Shown piece by piece: positions 54,441-63,873 of a stretch of 64,000 bases of DNA. How positions within the stretch are numbered: position 1 is the first letter of the stretch; every line of letters begins with the position of its first letter. A model generated the notes under the pieces. That model had not been told where the DNA came from. It did not search any database and worked only from the letters and a program-made list of their open reading frames with translations. This DNA is from Desertifilum tharense IPPAS B-1220 (GTDB taxonomy: Bacteria > Cyanobacteriota > Cyanobacteriia > Cyanobacteriales > Desertifilaceae): positions 1-64,000 of the forward strand of contig NZ_MJGC01000052.1 in assembly GCF_001746915.1 (NCBI RefSeq), written 5' to 3'. Made by a program: the position numbers and the translations under genes.

Positions 54441-55475
54441 ATGGATCGGCAACCCTTTCTATCAATTGTAACGCCTACATTGGGTCGGTTTTCTGCTGAT
54501 TGGTTAGAACAACTTTTGCAAGTTCGCGGTTCGGTTGAGTTTGTCCTGGTTTATCCGCCTCACGAGAAGATTCAACCCCCAGACGATCCTCGCCTGCGAG
54601 TTCTCTATAGCGCCTATCGCGGTGAGTTTATGCAGCGCGTTACGGGACTTTTAAATGCGCGAGGACAATATGTTTTAGCGCTTGATGATGATGATTTTGT
54701 TCACCCAGATGTGGTAGAGATTGCCGAGGCTTATTTTCATCGCTTTTCTGAGAGTTGGGTATTGCGTTTAAATCAGCTTCCAGTTGATATTTTTGATGCG
54801 ATTAGCCTAAAAAGACCGTGGCAACCTTTACCCAAGGTTCAACAATTAGAAATTTGCCGCAAGACTCCAGAAAATCCGTTTCCGTTTCAGCAGGGCAATT
54901 ACCAAGGGTTGTTAGAGGTTCCCATTGCTCCTTTAGAGAAAAAAGTCGATTGGCGCTATCTTTTAATGCCTTGGATTAAGCGAACGGATGGGGAAGGATA
55001 TCATTTTGAGAACTTTAATAATATTATTTGGTCTACTGAACGGGTGAAACCAGCTTTAGCAAAACTTGTCCAATCCAGTCAACTGATTAGTGCTTTAACT
55101 TTAGTCCCCAATTGGACTTTAGACCGTTCGTTGGGTTTATATTTGCAGGCTCAAGAGTTTGAAAAAGAAACAATTATTGGTCATTGGATGCCCAAGCCAG
55201 AGCAAATTCGTCGAACAACTAAGCCACCTGAATTAAGACCGTTGCGGACTCATATTGCGTCAGACTTTTTGTTGTTAAAATCTTTTCCGCAGTATGGATA
55301 TTTTTGGAATATTGTCATTCATGAATCTTACGGCATGTTGAAAACGATAGCGCGATCGCTCAAACGCCAGCACTTATTTTCTCAAGCCTATACAAGCCAA
55401 ATTCTTGACAAATCTCAGGCGTCAGTCGGCGAAAGTTACGCCAATCCTTTAAGCGGGAGATCGGATCGAGTTTAA
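54441..55475 (+). CDS. Family 2-type glycosyltransferase
   Basis: A 344-residue GT-A fold enzyme: LSIVTPTLGRFSADWL at the N-terminus, VTGLLNARGQYVLALDDDDF with a DDDD metal-binding (DxD) motif near residues 78-83, and a C-terminal region of ~180 residues that I do not recognise. The sugar donor and acceptor are unknown. The last 116 bases overlap the convergent glycosyltransferase-like gene on the other strand. Confidence 0.83.
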   Translation: MDRQPFLSIVTPTLGRFSADWLEQLLQVRGSVEFVLVYPPHEKIQPPDDPRLRVLYSAYRGEFMQRVTGLLNARGQYVLALDDDDFVHPDVVEIAEAYFHRFSESWVLRLNQLPVDIFDAISLKRPWQPLPKVQQLEICRKTPENPFPFQQGNYQGLLEVPIAPLEKKVDWRYLLMPWIKRTDGEGYHFENFNNIIWSTERVKPALAKLVQSSQLISALTLVPNWTLDRSLGLYLQAQEFEKETIIGHWMPKPEQIRRTTKPPELRPLRTHIASDFLLLKSFPQYGYFWNIVIHESYGMLKTIARSLKRQHLFSQAYTSQILDKSQASVGESYANPLSGRSDRV

Positions 55476-56145
55476 CATGGTGAAGTTGCTGAAAGCTTTT
55501 CTGGTAAATGTTTTCTCCATTTTCAACAATGCAAATAGCGCCAATAAAAGGTAATGACTGAAGGGTAATTCCTCGTTGTTCTAGTCGAGTAGAAATATGC
55601 TGATGCTCGTTATAGAATTGATTAAGTTCTAGCCTATTTTCAGCTCCTTCTTGAGGGAATTTCAAAAGAGAATAGCGCAGAATATGACTTGTCCCGCAGC
55701 GCTTGTGGAATGCTTTCCTACGCAGATAAATTGAGGGCGATCGCGCTTTGTACAAATACCCCCGATCGAAAAACCAACCCTCAGATTCCGGGTGCTGTTT
55801 TACAAACCCCGCCAATCTTTTACTGACGCAATCATCTGCATCGACAATCGCAATGTGAGTCGGAGAAAAGTCCCTCGCTGCCACCAACCCTTCCACAATT
55901 CTTCGTCCCTTATCTAACCCTTTTGCGGGAAAACTTAGATCGGTGGGTAAAAAGTCAACCTCTAAATAAGAAACAGCAGGATGATGAAATGAGATAGCAG
56001 GGCGTTCATTGCAAACGACAATCACCCGAAACTCAGCACCACTTTGCTGACACACCGACTTTAAACAACGCTCAAACAGTTGAGACACCCCGATCCAAGA
56101 ATCAGAAACTTGGCGACTCTTAAGCGGAATAATAAACGCTAGCAT
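55360..56145 (-). CDS. Glycosyltransferase-like protein
   Basis: A 261-residue GT-A-like protein: LAFIIPLKSRQVSDSW, FRVIVVCNERPAI, and the DxD-type motif IAIVDADDCVSKRLAGF near residue 98. It looks like the families that pair with capsule or glycan clusters. Its C-terminal 38 codons (55360-55475) overlap the convergent neighbour antisense; both frames look like genuine protein. Substrates are unknown. Confidence 0.78.
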   Translation of the reverse strand: MLAFIIPLKSRQVSDSWIGVSQLFERCLKSVCQQSGAEFRVIVVCNERPAISFHHPAVSYLEVDFLPTDLSFPAKGLDKGRRIVEGLVAARDFSPTHIAIVDADDCVSKRLAGFVKQHPESEGWFFDRGYLYKARSPSIYLRRKAFHKRCGTSHILRYSLLKFPQEGAENRLELNQFYNEHQHISTRLEQRGITLQSLPFIGAICIVENGENIYQKSFQQLHHVKLDPISRLKDWRNFRRLTPEICQEFGLYRLEKISAGV

Positions 56146-56200
56146 TTCTCTAGACTAGAAGACTTAAAGTTGATTGTGCTATCATAGCTTTCTTGAGGGT

Positions 56201-56779
56201 TTATATTCTATCCAAATCAACCTTCTCATAGATATCCATCAGCCCGACTTGCAACGAAAGAGAATTTAGAGAAATAACATCATCGCTATTGTCATACTCC
56301 AAAAAAGCCCAGCGTCTTTGCTCAGTTCTGAAGTATTGCTCAATGTGCATTGTATATTGATCGATCAAGATATATTCTTGAAAACTAGGAATCGTCCGAT
56401 AAGCTGTAAACTTTGCATCTTTATCGTAACTTCGAGTTGTTCCCGACATCACTTCCACAACCAACATCGGGTTCATGAGCGTATCTTGTCGTTCTTCTTG
56501 TAATTGTAATTCGTCCTGAACCACCATGACATCAGGATAAGTATAAACGCGTTTTCGGGGAATCCAAAGCCGGGGTTCGTTAATAAAGACGCGATAGGGT
56601 TGGTGCTTAAGGGCAAAATTTAAAACTGCGTAAAAGTTACCCGCAATTTGATTATGATTCGGAGTTGCGCCACTCATTGAGATAATTAGACCATTGTGAT
56701 ATTCATGCCGTTCTTCCGAGCTAGTATCCAAATTTAGGTATTCTTCAGGGGGGTAGAGTTTTTGATTTTCAATTTGCAT
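56201..56779 (-). CDS. Uma2-family (DUF820) putative endonuclease
   Basis: A 192-residue protein of the Uma2/DUF820 family, very abundant in cyanobacteria and predicted to have a PD-(D/E)xK nuclease fold. Motifs: YHNGLIISMSGATPNHNQIAGN, INEPRLWIPRKRVYTYPDVMVV with the PDVM acidic site, NPMLVVEVMS with the E of the catalytic ExK-like motif, and YILIDQYTMHIEQYFR. The biological role is unknown. No neighbouring toxin-antitoxin partner is visible. Confidence 0.9.
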   Translation of the reverse strand: MQIENQKLYPPEEYLNLDTSSEERHEYHNGLIISMSGATPNHNQIAGNFYAVLNFALKHQPYRVFINEPRLWIPRKRVYTYPDVMVVQDELQLQEERQDTLMNPMLVVEVMSGTTRSYDKDAKFTAYRTIPSFQEYILIDQYTMHIEQYFRTEQRRWAFLEYDNSDDVISLNSLSLQVGLMDIYEKVDLDRI

Positions 56780-57078
56780 CGCGAGTGTTGTAATTTTTAG
56801 AGTTTTATAGTTGTGAATTTTCCCCGTGTATCCATCAGTCTTCTAGTATCGTTCTACAAGGTTTCGATTCCCTAAACAAGAGCGCTAACGCGCCGCTGCG
56901 CCCTTGAAAAGGAGAAATCCGACTCCAATTCCCCGCTTAAAAAGGGGGGTTAGGGGGGATCTCAACTAGATTTGAGACTGAGTATGTATACACGGTAGCC
57001 TAGGGGCGAAGGAAGTTAAGGAAAGTTCAGGTTTAATTGAGGATCGTCTATCCCCAATCTGACCGAAAACGACCCCTT
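56780..57078. repeat. Intergenic region with small inverted and G-rich repeats
   Basis: The region contains CTCAA/TTGAG arms near 56963-56979, and a G-rich unit GGGGGGTTAGGGGGG around 56945, preceded by CCCCGCTTAAAAAG. The last unit can fold with the C-run and is a type of dispersed repeat seen in many cyanobacterial genomes (from memory). It lies between the end of the TIR-WD40 gene and the start of the Uma2 gene, so it may also serve as terminator for the former. Confidence 0.5.
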
Positions 57079-60000
57079 TTAGAAACGGATACCAATTCTA
57101 TTTCTTCTGGCTTCAAGGGGTCGATCTTCTAGCGTGGGTGGCAGATATCCCTCACACAAAGGACGTTTTTCTGGGTAGCTGCTGAGGTAAAGCTCTATCC
57201 AGTTGCAACTGAGCGCCATTAATGCTTCAAAATCCAAGACTCGCCAGATTCTCACCGTTCTATCGGTGCTAGCTGATGTAATGGTTTGACCATCCGGGCT
57301 AAAAATAACGTGGGTGACATCAGATTGATGTCCTTTAAAGGTGCGAATTTCCCGACCCGTGGCGATATTCCAGAGTTTAAAGGTATCATCCCAACTGGTG
57401 GAGGCGATCGCCTGACTATCGGGACTAAAGATTAGGCTAGTGATATTCGTCCGGTGTCCTGGCAAAATTTGCTCTTGAGCAGTTGCCGTATCCCACAGAT
57501 GGATAATTTTACGATTTTTCACCAAGGCAAGTTTTTGGCCATCTGGGCTAAACCGAAAAATGTTGGCTTCCTCAAAAGAGGCGATCGCTTTGTTCTCCTG
57601 AATATTCCACAGACGCAACGTTTCATCAACACCCGCTAAGGCTAGGATCTGACCATCTGGGCTAAATGCTATGTCCTTAGTCTCGCCTTGAGTGTCAGGA
57701 ATGCTCAGAATTTCTCGATCGGTTACTATATCCCGGACACTCACCGTATTCTCTGAATTGATGAACGCCAACCTCTGGCCATCCGCACTAAACGTGAAAG
57801 ACGCCCAGTAATTCAGGCGATCGAATCTGCGAATTTCCCGGTTCGTTTTAAGATCCCAGAGTTTGATAATTGTCTTTTCTTCAGCGGTGCCAAACAAAGC
57901 AAGCAATCGATTGTCTGGACTAAATTCTATCCAATGAATTTTTCCCTGATGTCCGGGAAGGTTGCGAATTTCCTGACCCGATTCTAGATTCCAGAGTTTG
58001 CTTTGGAACTGTCTTGGATTTTTACCACTCACCAAGAGTAGCAATTTCCCATCGGGACTAAATTCCAGGTTCCGCGCTTCCTCATAGTTTCCAGGGATGC
58101 GGTAAATTTCCTGATTTGTCGTGATGTCTTGAATGATAATGATGTTATCGGAGTGGATAAAGGCGATTCTCTGACCATCGGGGCTAAAGCTCGTTAACTT
58201 AGCGTCATCTTGATAGATACTGACGATGGGCGAAGTGCGATCGGGCAATTGCCAGACTTTGATGGTATTATCCCAACTTGCAGAAGCAATCGTCTGACCG
58301 TCGGGGCTAAACTTGATATCGATGACATCATCTTCATGTCCCTTGAGTATGCCAAGTTGCTTGTTGGTTGCCAAGTCTCGAACATGAATAATTTGATGTT
58401 CATCAACGGTCACTAGCCTGCGACCATCTGGGCTGAAGTTAAAGAATTGAATTTCTTCAAAGGCTTGAGTGACTTTACCCTGGGCGAGATTCCAGAATTG
58501 GAGCCTTTTATTTTGACTCCGCAAGGCGAGGACAGGGTTAGTGGTGCTGAAATCGAAGAATTGAATGGCTTCAAAGGTTTTCATCCTCTGACCGCTTGCC
58601 CGGTTGACAAGCTGAAGTTTTTTGTCTTCACCATGCAGGGCGATGGTTTGACCATTGGGGCTAAATTGAAGGCGAGTCACCCGATCGGGCGTTTCTTTAT
58701 AGGCGTATAGGGGCTTGCCGGTATTGAGATCCCAAAGCTGCATGGTACGATTGGCGCTGACGGTCGCGATCGCCCGATCGTCGGAGCTGAACTTCAGCAA
58801 ACTCACTTGAGCTTCGGTGCCTTTTAGGGTTGAAAGGGGTTTGCCGGTATTGGCGTTCCAAAGCTGAATGGTCCGATCGGAGATAGCCGCCGCGATCGCC
58901 TGACTATTCGAGCTAAAGGTAAAAGCTTGAACAGTTCCCAAGGTTTTGATGAACTGACCATCCGCCAGATTCCAGAGTTGCAGCACGTTATCGGTATTAA
59001 TTGAAACGAGGGTTTGAGCATCCGGACTGAATTGAACGTTGCGGATGGTCCCTTGCGCGCCCTTTAACGTATGCAGTTGCTCGCCCGTGTCAGTATGCCA
59101 AAGCTGAATTTCGTTGTCGGAACCGACCAACGCGAGAATCTGACCGTCTACACTAAAGTCAAAAGCTTGAACCCGATCAAAGGTTCTAATCAGTTGACCA
59201 TTTTCGGCATTCCAGACATAGAGGGTGCGATCTATGCAGCCAGAAATCAGGGTCTGTCCATTCGGGGTGAAGTAGAAGAACGTCGGCGTATTTTTATGTT
59301 TGAGCGAGTTTTTTTCCCGCACTTCCGAGAGGGCTAGCTGTAAAGCATTTGTCGCTCTGACTTTGAGATCGTCCCACTGGGGGTCTTTAGATTGAGTATA
59401 AGGTTTGAGATTCTGTCCGGCTTGCAGCGCGATCAGTAGTGCATCGAAGGGCTGCCCGGTTAAAATTTCCTCCTTGGCAGTAGCGACCTCAATCCCAGAT
59501 TGGGCTTGCTTTGCCTGATGGGTGGCTCGACGAGCAGACGCCCCTGCAATCCCAGCGAGGAGAAACGCGATCGCCATCACTGCCGTACCAATCTGAATGC
59601 GCCGTCGCCCCTTCGCAACCGCCTCCTGTAAGATTCGGGCCGCTTGTTGGGTGGCTTCTTCCACCGAGCGGCTAGAGTTAATGTAGTCCTGCTGTAAACT
59701 CGTTGGCTTTGGGTTTTTAGTGGCGCTTTGGGCTAGCCATTGTTCGGCCTCCTCCAAGTCATCTCCCCGCAGCAATAAGCTCTCTTTGCGATCTTTGTTA
59801 TCCCACTCAATCGCCCGCACCAGCAGCCGCGTATGGGCGTGGAGATGAGCCAGATCGGTGTCTAGGGTGCGAACCAGTTCCTTGAAGTTGGCTGAAAAAT
59901 CGCCATCGTGATGATTAAAGTCAATCCACTGCACGCTAGCCAGCACCGGATGCAGATCGGCCGGGTTAACGGGTCGATGTAGGATGGTGACAATCCGCTT

Positions 60001-61554
60001 ATTCAGCGACTTGGCATACTCCACCTCATCGGCACAATAGGGAGACTGAATGGAGTTGGGAGAAATAATAAACAAGAAATGATCGGAGTTTTCAATCCCG
60101 CGATAAATTTCCTGCTGAAAATCACTCCCCGATGCAATACTTTCTTGATCGAACCAGGTAGTTTTACCCTGAATCTGCAAGGCATCGTTTAAGCGGCGAG
60201 CAAAGTCTGAATCGGTTCGAGAGTAGGAGACAAACACATCTAGCGCAATTCCGGGGGGTTGGCGCAAGCTCTCGGTAATGAATTCTGCTTGAACGGGTAG
60301 CGGGAGATAATGCGTTCGCTGTTGGGCAGTCTTTAACCAGGCTTCGGCATGGCGCAAGTTGTAACCCCGTAACAGGATACTGGGGTTTTCCTGTTGTCGC
60401 TTCCACTTCAGCGCTTTGGTCAGCAGCACTTTATGGGCTTCGTGATAGGCTGCATCGTGGCGCAAGGTGCGGATGAGATTGCTTTCGTGGCGTTGGTAAT
60501 CTTCGTCAACGGTTCGATCGGTTAAGTCAATATATTGAATATCTTTGAGGGCGGGGGGAATTTGGGAGGGATCGAGGGGTTGAACCAGGAGGGGAACGAT
60601 CCGCTTATTTAAAGACAAGGCATGGTCGAGTTCGGTTTGGCAGTAAGCCGATGTAACGGCCGATGGAGACATCAGGTAAACGAGGTTATCTGCGCCCTCA
60701 ATGCCGCGTGCGATCGCCTCTTGAAAGTCTATCCCGGTTTGAATATCAGTCTTGTTTGTCCAGACGGTCAACCCTTCACGCCGCAGGCTCCTGCGAATCT
60801 GTTCCATGACGGCGATGTCTTCTTCAGCATAGGCAAGGAAAACATCGGTCATCAGATTGCGAGCGTTTTTGATACTTTCGGTAATAAACTCGCAGTGTAA
60901 ATCAGTGGGGATACAGGGCGGCTGCTCCTCTTGGAAGCGTAGATTGAGCCATTGTTGTGCAGAGGCGCGTTCTTCCCCTACTAACAAATAGGGCGATCGC
61001 TTCTGGTTGCGCTCCCACTCCAACGCTTTAGCTAAAAAATAGGTGTGGCGATGCACGTAAGCTTTATGCCGTTCGAGGAGGGTTAATAATCCCTGAAAAG
61101 CTTGCTCAAAGTCATCGACATTTTCCCGAAAATACACCCAGTTAATCTTGGCAATTTCTGGGTGCATATGGGTAAAGCTAGAATGCCTGCCCTGAACGGT
61201 GTAGGCTTCCCACTCGGTATCTGTCCCTTGGGGAAACCGTTGTTGCCAGGTGTCTCGGCTAATTTGTTCGACGTGCAATAGGGGAATAATCCGCTTGTTG
61301 CGCTTGAGGGCCAATTCCACCTCTAAGCGACAATAGGGAGAGTTGATCGAGTGGGGAGCAATCACAAATAGGAAGTTATCCGACTTTTCAATCCCATCGT
61401 CAATTTGCTTTTGGTAATCCACGCCTAGGGGAATATCATCAAAGTCAAACCAGACTTCTAACCCTTGCTCAACCAGACGAGCGTTCAGTTTTTGGGCAAA
61501 CGCTTTACTATCAGCCCGACCATAGGAAATGAAAGCATCTTGAAATTGATTCAT
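57079..61554 (-). CDS. Triple-TIR, transmembrane, WD40-repeat protein
   Basis: A 1491-residue protein with three tandem TIR domains (about 4-165, 235-370, 437-572). Each has the conserved putative NADase glutamate in SxYCxxE: Glu78, Glu308, Glu510. Each TIR is followed by a related ~60-residue helical linker (LLxxALxWxxxxxxxxLLxG, then EFITES-like). A TM helix follows (about 654-674: IGTAVMAIAFLLAGIAGASA), then about 17 WD40 repeats (about 750-1450), and a C-terminal CNWIELYLSSYP tail. TIR domains of bacterial immune proteins hydrolyse NAD+ or make nucleotide signals. There is no NTPase domain between TIR and WD40. Likely cotranscribed with the upstream SLATT-C39-GH19 gene (73-bp gap). Confidence 0.93.
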   Translation of the reverse strand: MNQFQDAFISYGRADSKAFAQKLNARLVEQGLEVWFDFDDIPLGVDYQKQIDDGIEKSDNFLFVIAPHSINSPYCRLEVELALKRNKRIIPLLHVEQISRDTWQQRFPQGTDTEWEAYTVQGRHSSFTHMHPEIAKINWVYFRENVDDFEQAFQGLLTLLERHKAYVHRHTYFLAKALEWERNQKRSPYLLVGEERASAQQWLNLRFQEEQPPCIPTDLHCEFITESIKNARNLMTDVFLAYAEEDIAVMEQIRRSLRREGLTVWTNKTDIQTGIDFQEAIARGIEGADNLVYLMSPSAVTSAYCQTELDHALSLNKRIVPLLVQPLDPSQIPPALKDIQYIDLTDRTVDEDYQRHESNLIRTLRHDAAYHEAHKVLLTKALKWKRQQENPSILLRGYNLRHAEAWLKTAQQRTHYLPLPVQAEFITESLRQPPGIALDVFVSYSRTDSDFARRLNDALQIQGKTTWFDQESIASGSDFQQEIYRGIENSDHFLFIISPNSIQSPYCADEVEYAKSLNKRIVTILHRPVNPADLHPVLASVQWIDFNHHDGDFSANFKELVRTLDTDLAHLHAHTRLLVRAIEWDNKDRKESLLLRGDDLEEAEQWLAQSATKNPKPTSLQQDYINSSRSVEEATQQAARILQEAVAKGRRRIQIGTAVMAIAFLLAGIAGASARRATHQAKQAQSGIEVATAKEEILTGQPFDALLIALQAGQNLKPYTQSKDPQWDDLKVRATNALQLALSEVREKNSLKHKNTPTFFYFTPNGQTLISGCIDRTLYVWNAENGQLIRTFDRVQAFDFSVDGQILALVGSDNEIQLWHTDTGEQLHTLKGAQGTIRNVQFSPDAQTLVSINTDNVLQLWNLADGQFIKTLGTVQAFTFSSNSQAIAAAISDRTIQLWNANTGKPLSTLKGTEAQVSLLKFSSDDRAIATVSANRTMQLWDLNTGKPLYAYKETPDRVTRLQFSPNGQTIALHGEDKKLQLVNRASGQRMKTFEAIQFFDFSTTNPVLALRSQNKRLQFWNLAQGKVTQAFEEIQFFNFSPDGRRLVTVDEHQIIHVRDLATNKQLGILKGHEDDVIDIKFSPDGQTIASASWDNTIKVWQLPDRTSPIVSIYQDDAKLTSFSPDGQRIAFIHSDNIIIIQDITTNQEIYRIPGNYEEARNLEFSPDGKLLLLVSGKNPRQFQSKLWNLESGQEIRNLPGHQGKIHWIEFSPDNRLLALFGTAEEKTIIKLWDLKTNREIRRFDRLNYWASFTFSADGQRLAFINSENTVSVRDIVTDREILSIPDTQGETKDIAFSPDGQILALAGVDETLRLWNIQENKAIASFEEANIFRFSPDGQKLALVKNRKIIHLWDTATAQEQILPGHRTNITSLIFSPDSQAIASTSWDDTFKLWNIATGREIRTFKGHQSDVTHVIFSPDGQTITSASTDRTVRIWRVLDFEALMALSCNWIELYLSSYPEKRPLCEGYLPPTLEDRPLEARRNRIGIRF

Positions 61555-61627
61555 GGTTGATCTTCAATGTAGACGGCTGAAAATCAGGCTTCAATCGAGC
61601 CTTGGGAAGATTCAAAAAACTGTAGGG

Positions 61628-63826
61628 CTAGCAACCGAGGACTCTTTTGGCAGCCCGTAAATACTTTTCGCGATCGTCTAGACCGTTATAGCCGCCGTTA
61701 ATCGCTTTGGTGACAGCGCGGATATCATCGCGATCGGCGAGTTGATTAATATCGCGATCGTCCCAATACCACCCGGCTGCTAGTACGGCGTAAGGGGCTT
61801 GAGCAACTAATTCTGGCTTGGCTGTAAAATCGATGCCCATTGTTTGAGAAAAGAGTTCATAATTGTGCCGTCCTGTTAGCTGAATCAGACCCCGTCCTTT
61901 AAACCGTTTGCCATCTCCGGGTTGAGTGTTGCCTAGCTCAGTCCAGCCTTCGTAATCTTCGCCCGAAGCATATTCTTCCATTGCATGGAAGCAGTCGCAT
62001 TCATGGGTGACTTGGGAGATGAAGTGGGCGATCCGCAGGGGCGTGTTAATTTCATAGCGCGTTAGGGTTTGGTTGACTCCAGGCGTGAGTTCGTGCAGGC
62101 GTTGTTGGGGAGCATCGGGCCCAGCAATTTGAATGAGTTGCTCGACGGTAATGAAGTTAGTACAGGGCTGAGTTGGCTCTTGAGGAGCGGGTGTTGCAGC
62201 AGCTTGGGTAAGAGTCGGTTGGAAGCCCGGTTTAGAAATAAAGTGAACCCAGAATTCGGCGTCTATACAAGTGCGCTTAATCATCTCGTAGGAGTATGTC
62301 AAGGCTTTCCCTTTCTCCGGACGGCTGTCGTCGTTGCGATCGTATCCGTTTGGCGTCCATTCGCCATAGGGGTCGTGAACGATCAATCCTTTGCTGTTAT
62401 AGCCAATGATCGCGATAATGTGGCCGTAGGAGGTGAAATAGCCATGCACCACGCAGGGGTTGCCTTGAGCGAGCCATTGCTTGACCTGTTCGAGGGTGGC
62501 GGTGGTGGTAAAGCGATCCTGACAGCCGTAAGCTTTTACGGCTTGGACTAAAGCGTGAGGCTCGTGACGATCGAGGCCTCTGGCTTCTAGCCAATCTTGC
62601 AATTCATCTTCAAACTGTTGGCTTGGATTATTCTGCTGCACGCCAAAATATTTGAGGCACATGGCAAGGCTGGTGACATTGCAACTGCCAAAGGGATTTT
62701 TAACGTTGTCTACTTGGGAGAGATAGGGAACGGGCAATTCCACGGTGCCGTTTTGAGCGACAACGGTGGGGGGAGTGGCGATCGCCGTTGGTGCAGCCGG
62801 TGCGATCGCCTGTCCGTTGCGGTCTAAAATCTCAACATGGGGGGCGTACGCATACCAGGTATTGCGGCTTTCGGCTCCTAGCCCTTGAGTTAGGGTAATG
62901 CAAAGGTGATTGCTGCCGCCATCTCGATACGCCTGCAAGCCAAAGACCATGCCGTTCTCAATCTCAATCTTAGCGGTAGGGGGTAGCGCCTCAGAGGGCT
63001 GAGGGCTGAGTTTAAACACGGTGTTGTGTCGAGTTCTGAGAATTCCGGCGACCCCTGGTTTAGGTACCGCCGTAGAGTCCGCGCTTAAGGAGGCTCCGGC
63101 AGTCAGCGCGCTAGGAGACAGTAGGGTTGCAGTTCCAGCAGTCCCGTTCTGCGTCGGTTCTGCGGTGCCGTTAAAGGCATATTCTGCGATCGCCCCCTCT
63201 GGCAACCGGGCTGTTTCTACGGGCGCAAAGAGGGTTTTATCTTGACTGACTTCTTGGGCGGTGACTAAATATTTTTCAATTTCCTCTTCTTGTTTGGCTT
63301 GCTGTTTCACTAACTCGGAAATATAGTTTTGGACATCATTTTTGATGATGCTTTCCACCCGACTCGCAAACAGAGGATAGCCTTCGAGGTGACTGTTCAC
63401 GCTGCCATAGGAACTGCTCAGTTGCAGATACTGCCAACCTTCGGCTTTCAGATTTTCGGCGGTTTGTCGATAGTCGCGCCAGCGATCGCCAAAGCGACAA
63501 AACTCTTCAACGGCTGCACTGACTGCAATCACCTGACTTAAGGCAAAGGGCAGGTAAGGAAACCATTTGCGAAAGGCGGGATTATCATTACCAACTTCAA
63601 AGTTAATCCCCACTAGCGCGGGTAAAATGACGCCACCGATGATGGTGGTAAGGCGCAACCGATAGTGCCAGCGACGGCATTCAGCCGCTTTTTTATCGGC
63701 CCAAACGACTTGATCGAGCCAGCGCCGTTTCAAAGATTGTTTGTACAAATCGGGCAGTTGTAACTGTTCGACCAGTTCGCCCAATTCTTGCCGTAAATAG
63801 TCGTAGTATGTTTTTTTCTTAGCCAT
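61628..63826 (-). CDS. DUF4231/SLATT-like, C39-like peptidase and GH19 fusion protein
   Basis: A 732-residue multidomain protein. Residues 1-190: DUF4231-like two-TM module (WHYRLRLTTIIGGVILPALVG as TM1, ALSQVIAVSAAVEEFC as TM2), a family I associate with SLATT conflict effectors. About 265-345: small beta domain. About 362-530: C39-like cysteine peptidase with Cys382 (GSCNVTSLAMC), His469 (GHIIAIIGY) and Asp485 (VHDPYGEW). About 555-732: GH19 chitinase/lysozyme-type domain, with candidate acids Glu609 (THECDCF) and Glu618. All active residues look intact. An Ala/Thr/Pro linker separates the parts. The next gene downstream is the triple-TIR protein. Confidence 0.85.
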   Translation of the reverse strand: MAKKKTYYDYLRQELGELVEQLQLPDLYKQSLKRRWLDQVVWADKKAAECRRWHYRLRLTTIIGGVILPALVGINFEVGNDNPAFRKWFPYLPFALSQVIAVSAAVEEFCRFGDRWRDYRQTAENLKAEGWQYLQLSSSYGSVNSHLEGYPLFASRVESIIKNDVQNYISELVKQQAKQEEEIEKYLVTAQEVSQDKTLFAPVETARLPEGAIAEYAFNGTAEPTQNGTAGTATLLSPSALTAGASLSADSTAVPKPGVAGILRTRHNTVFKLSPQPSEALPPTAKIEIENGMVFGLQAYRDGGSNHLCITLTQGLGAESRNTWYAYAPHVEILDRNGQAIAPAAPTAIATPPTVVAQNGTVELPVPYLSQVDNVKNPFGSCNVTSLAMCLKYFGVQQNNPSQQFEDELQDWLEARGLDRHEPHALVQAVKAYGCQDRFTTTATLEQVKQWLAQGNPCVVHGYFTSYGHIIAIIGYNSKGLIVHDPYGEWTPNGYDRNDDSRPEKGKALTYSYEMIKRTCIDAEFWVHFISKPGFQPTLTQAAATPAPQEPTQPCTNFITVEQLIQIAGPDAPQQRLHELTPGVNQTLTRYEINTPLRIAHFISQVTHECDCFHAMEEYASGEDYEGWTELGNTQPGDGKRFKGRGLIQLTGRHNYELFSQTMGIDFTAKPELVAQAPYAVLAAGWYWDDRDINQLADRDDIRAVTKAINGGYNGLDDREKYLRAAKRVLGC

Positions 63827-63873
63827 GAGGAGTAGATGCCTACTGGGGAGTTCAATCCATTGATTAAAAGCGT

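Noticed and set aside
57454..60900. Several plus-strand frames of 60-90 codons inside the TIR-WD40 gene
   Set aside because: They are antisense shadows of a repetitive 1491-codon gene with clear domains on the minus strand.
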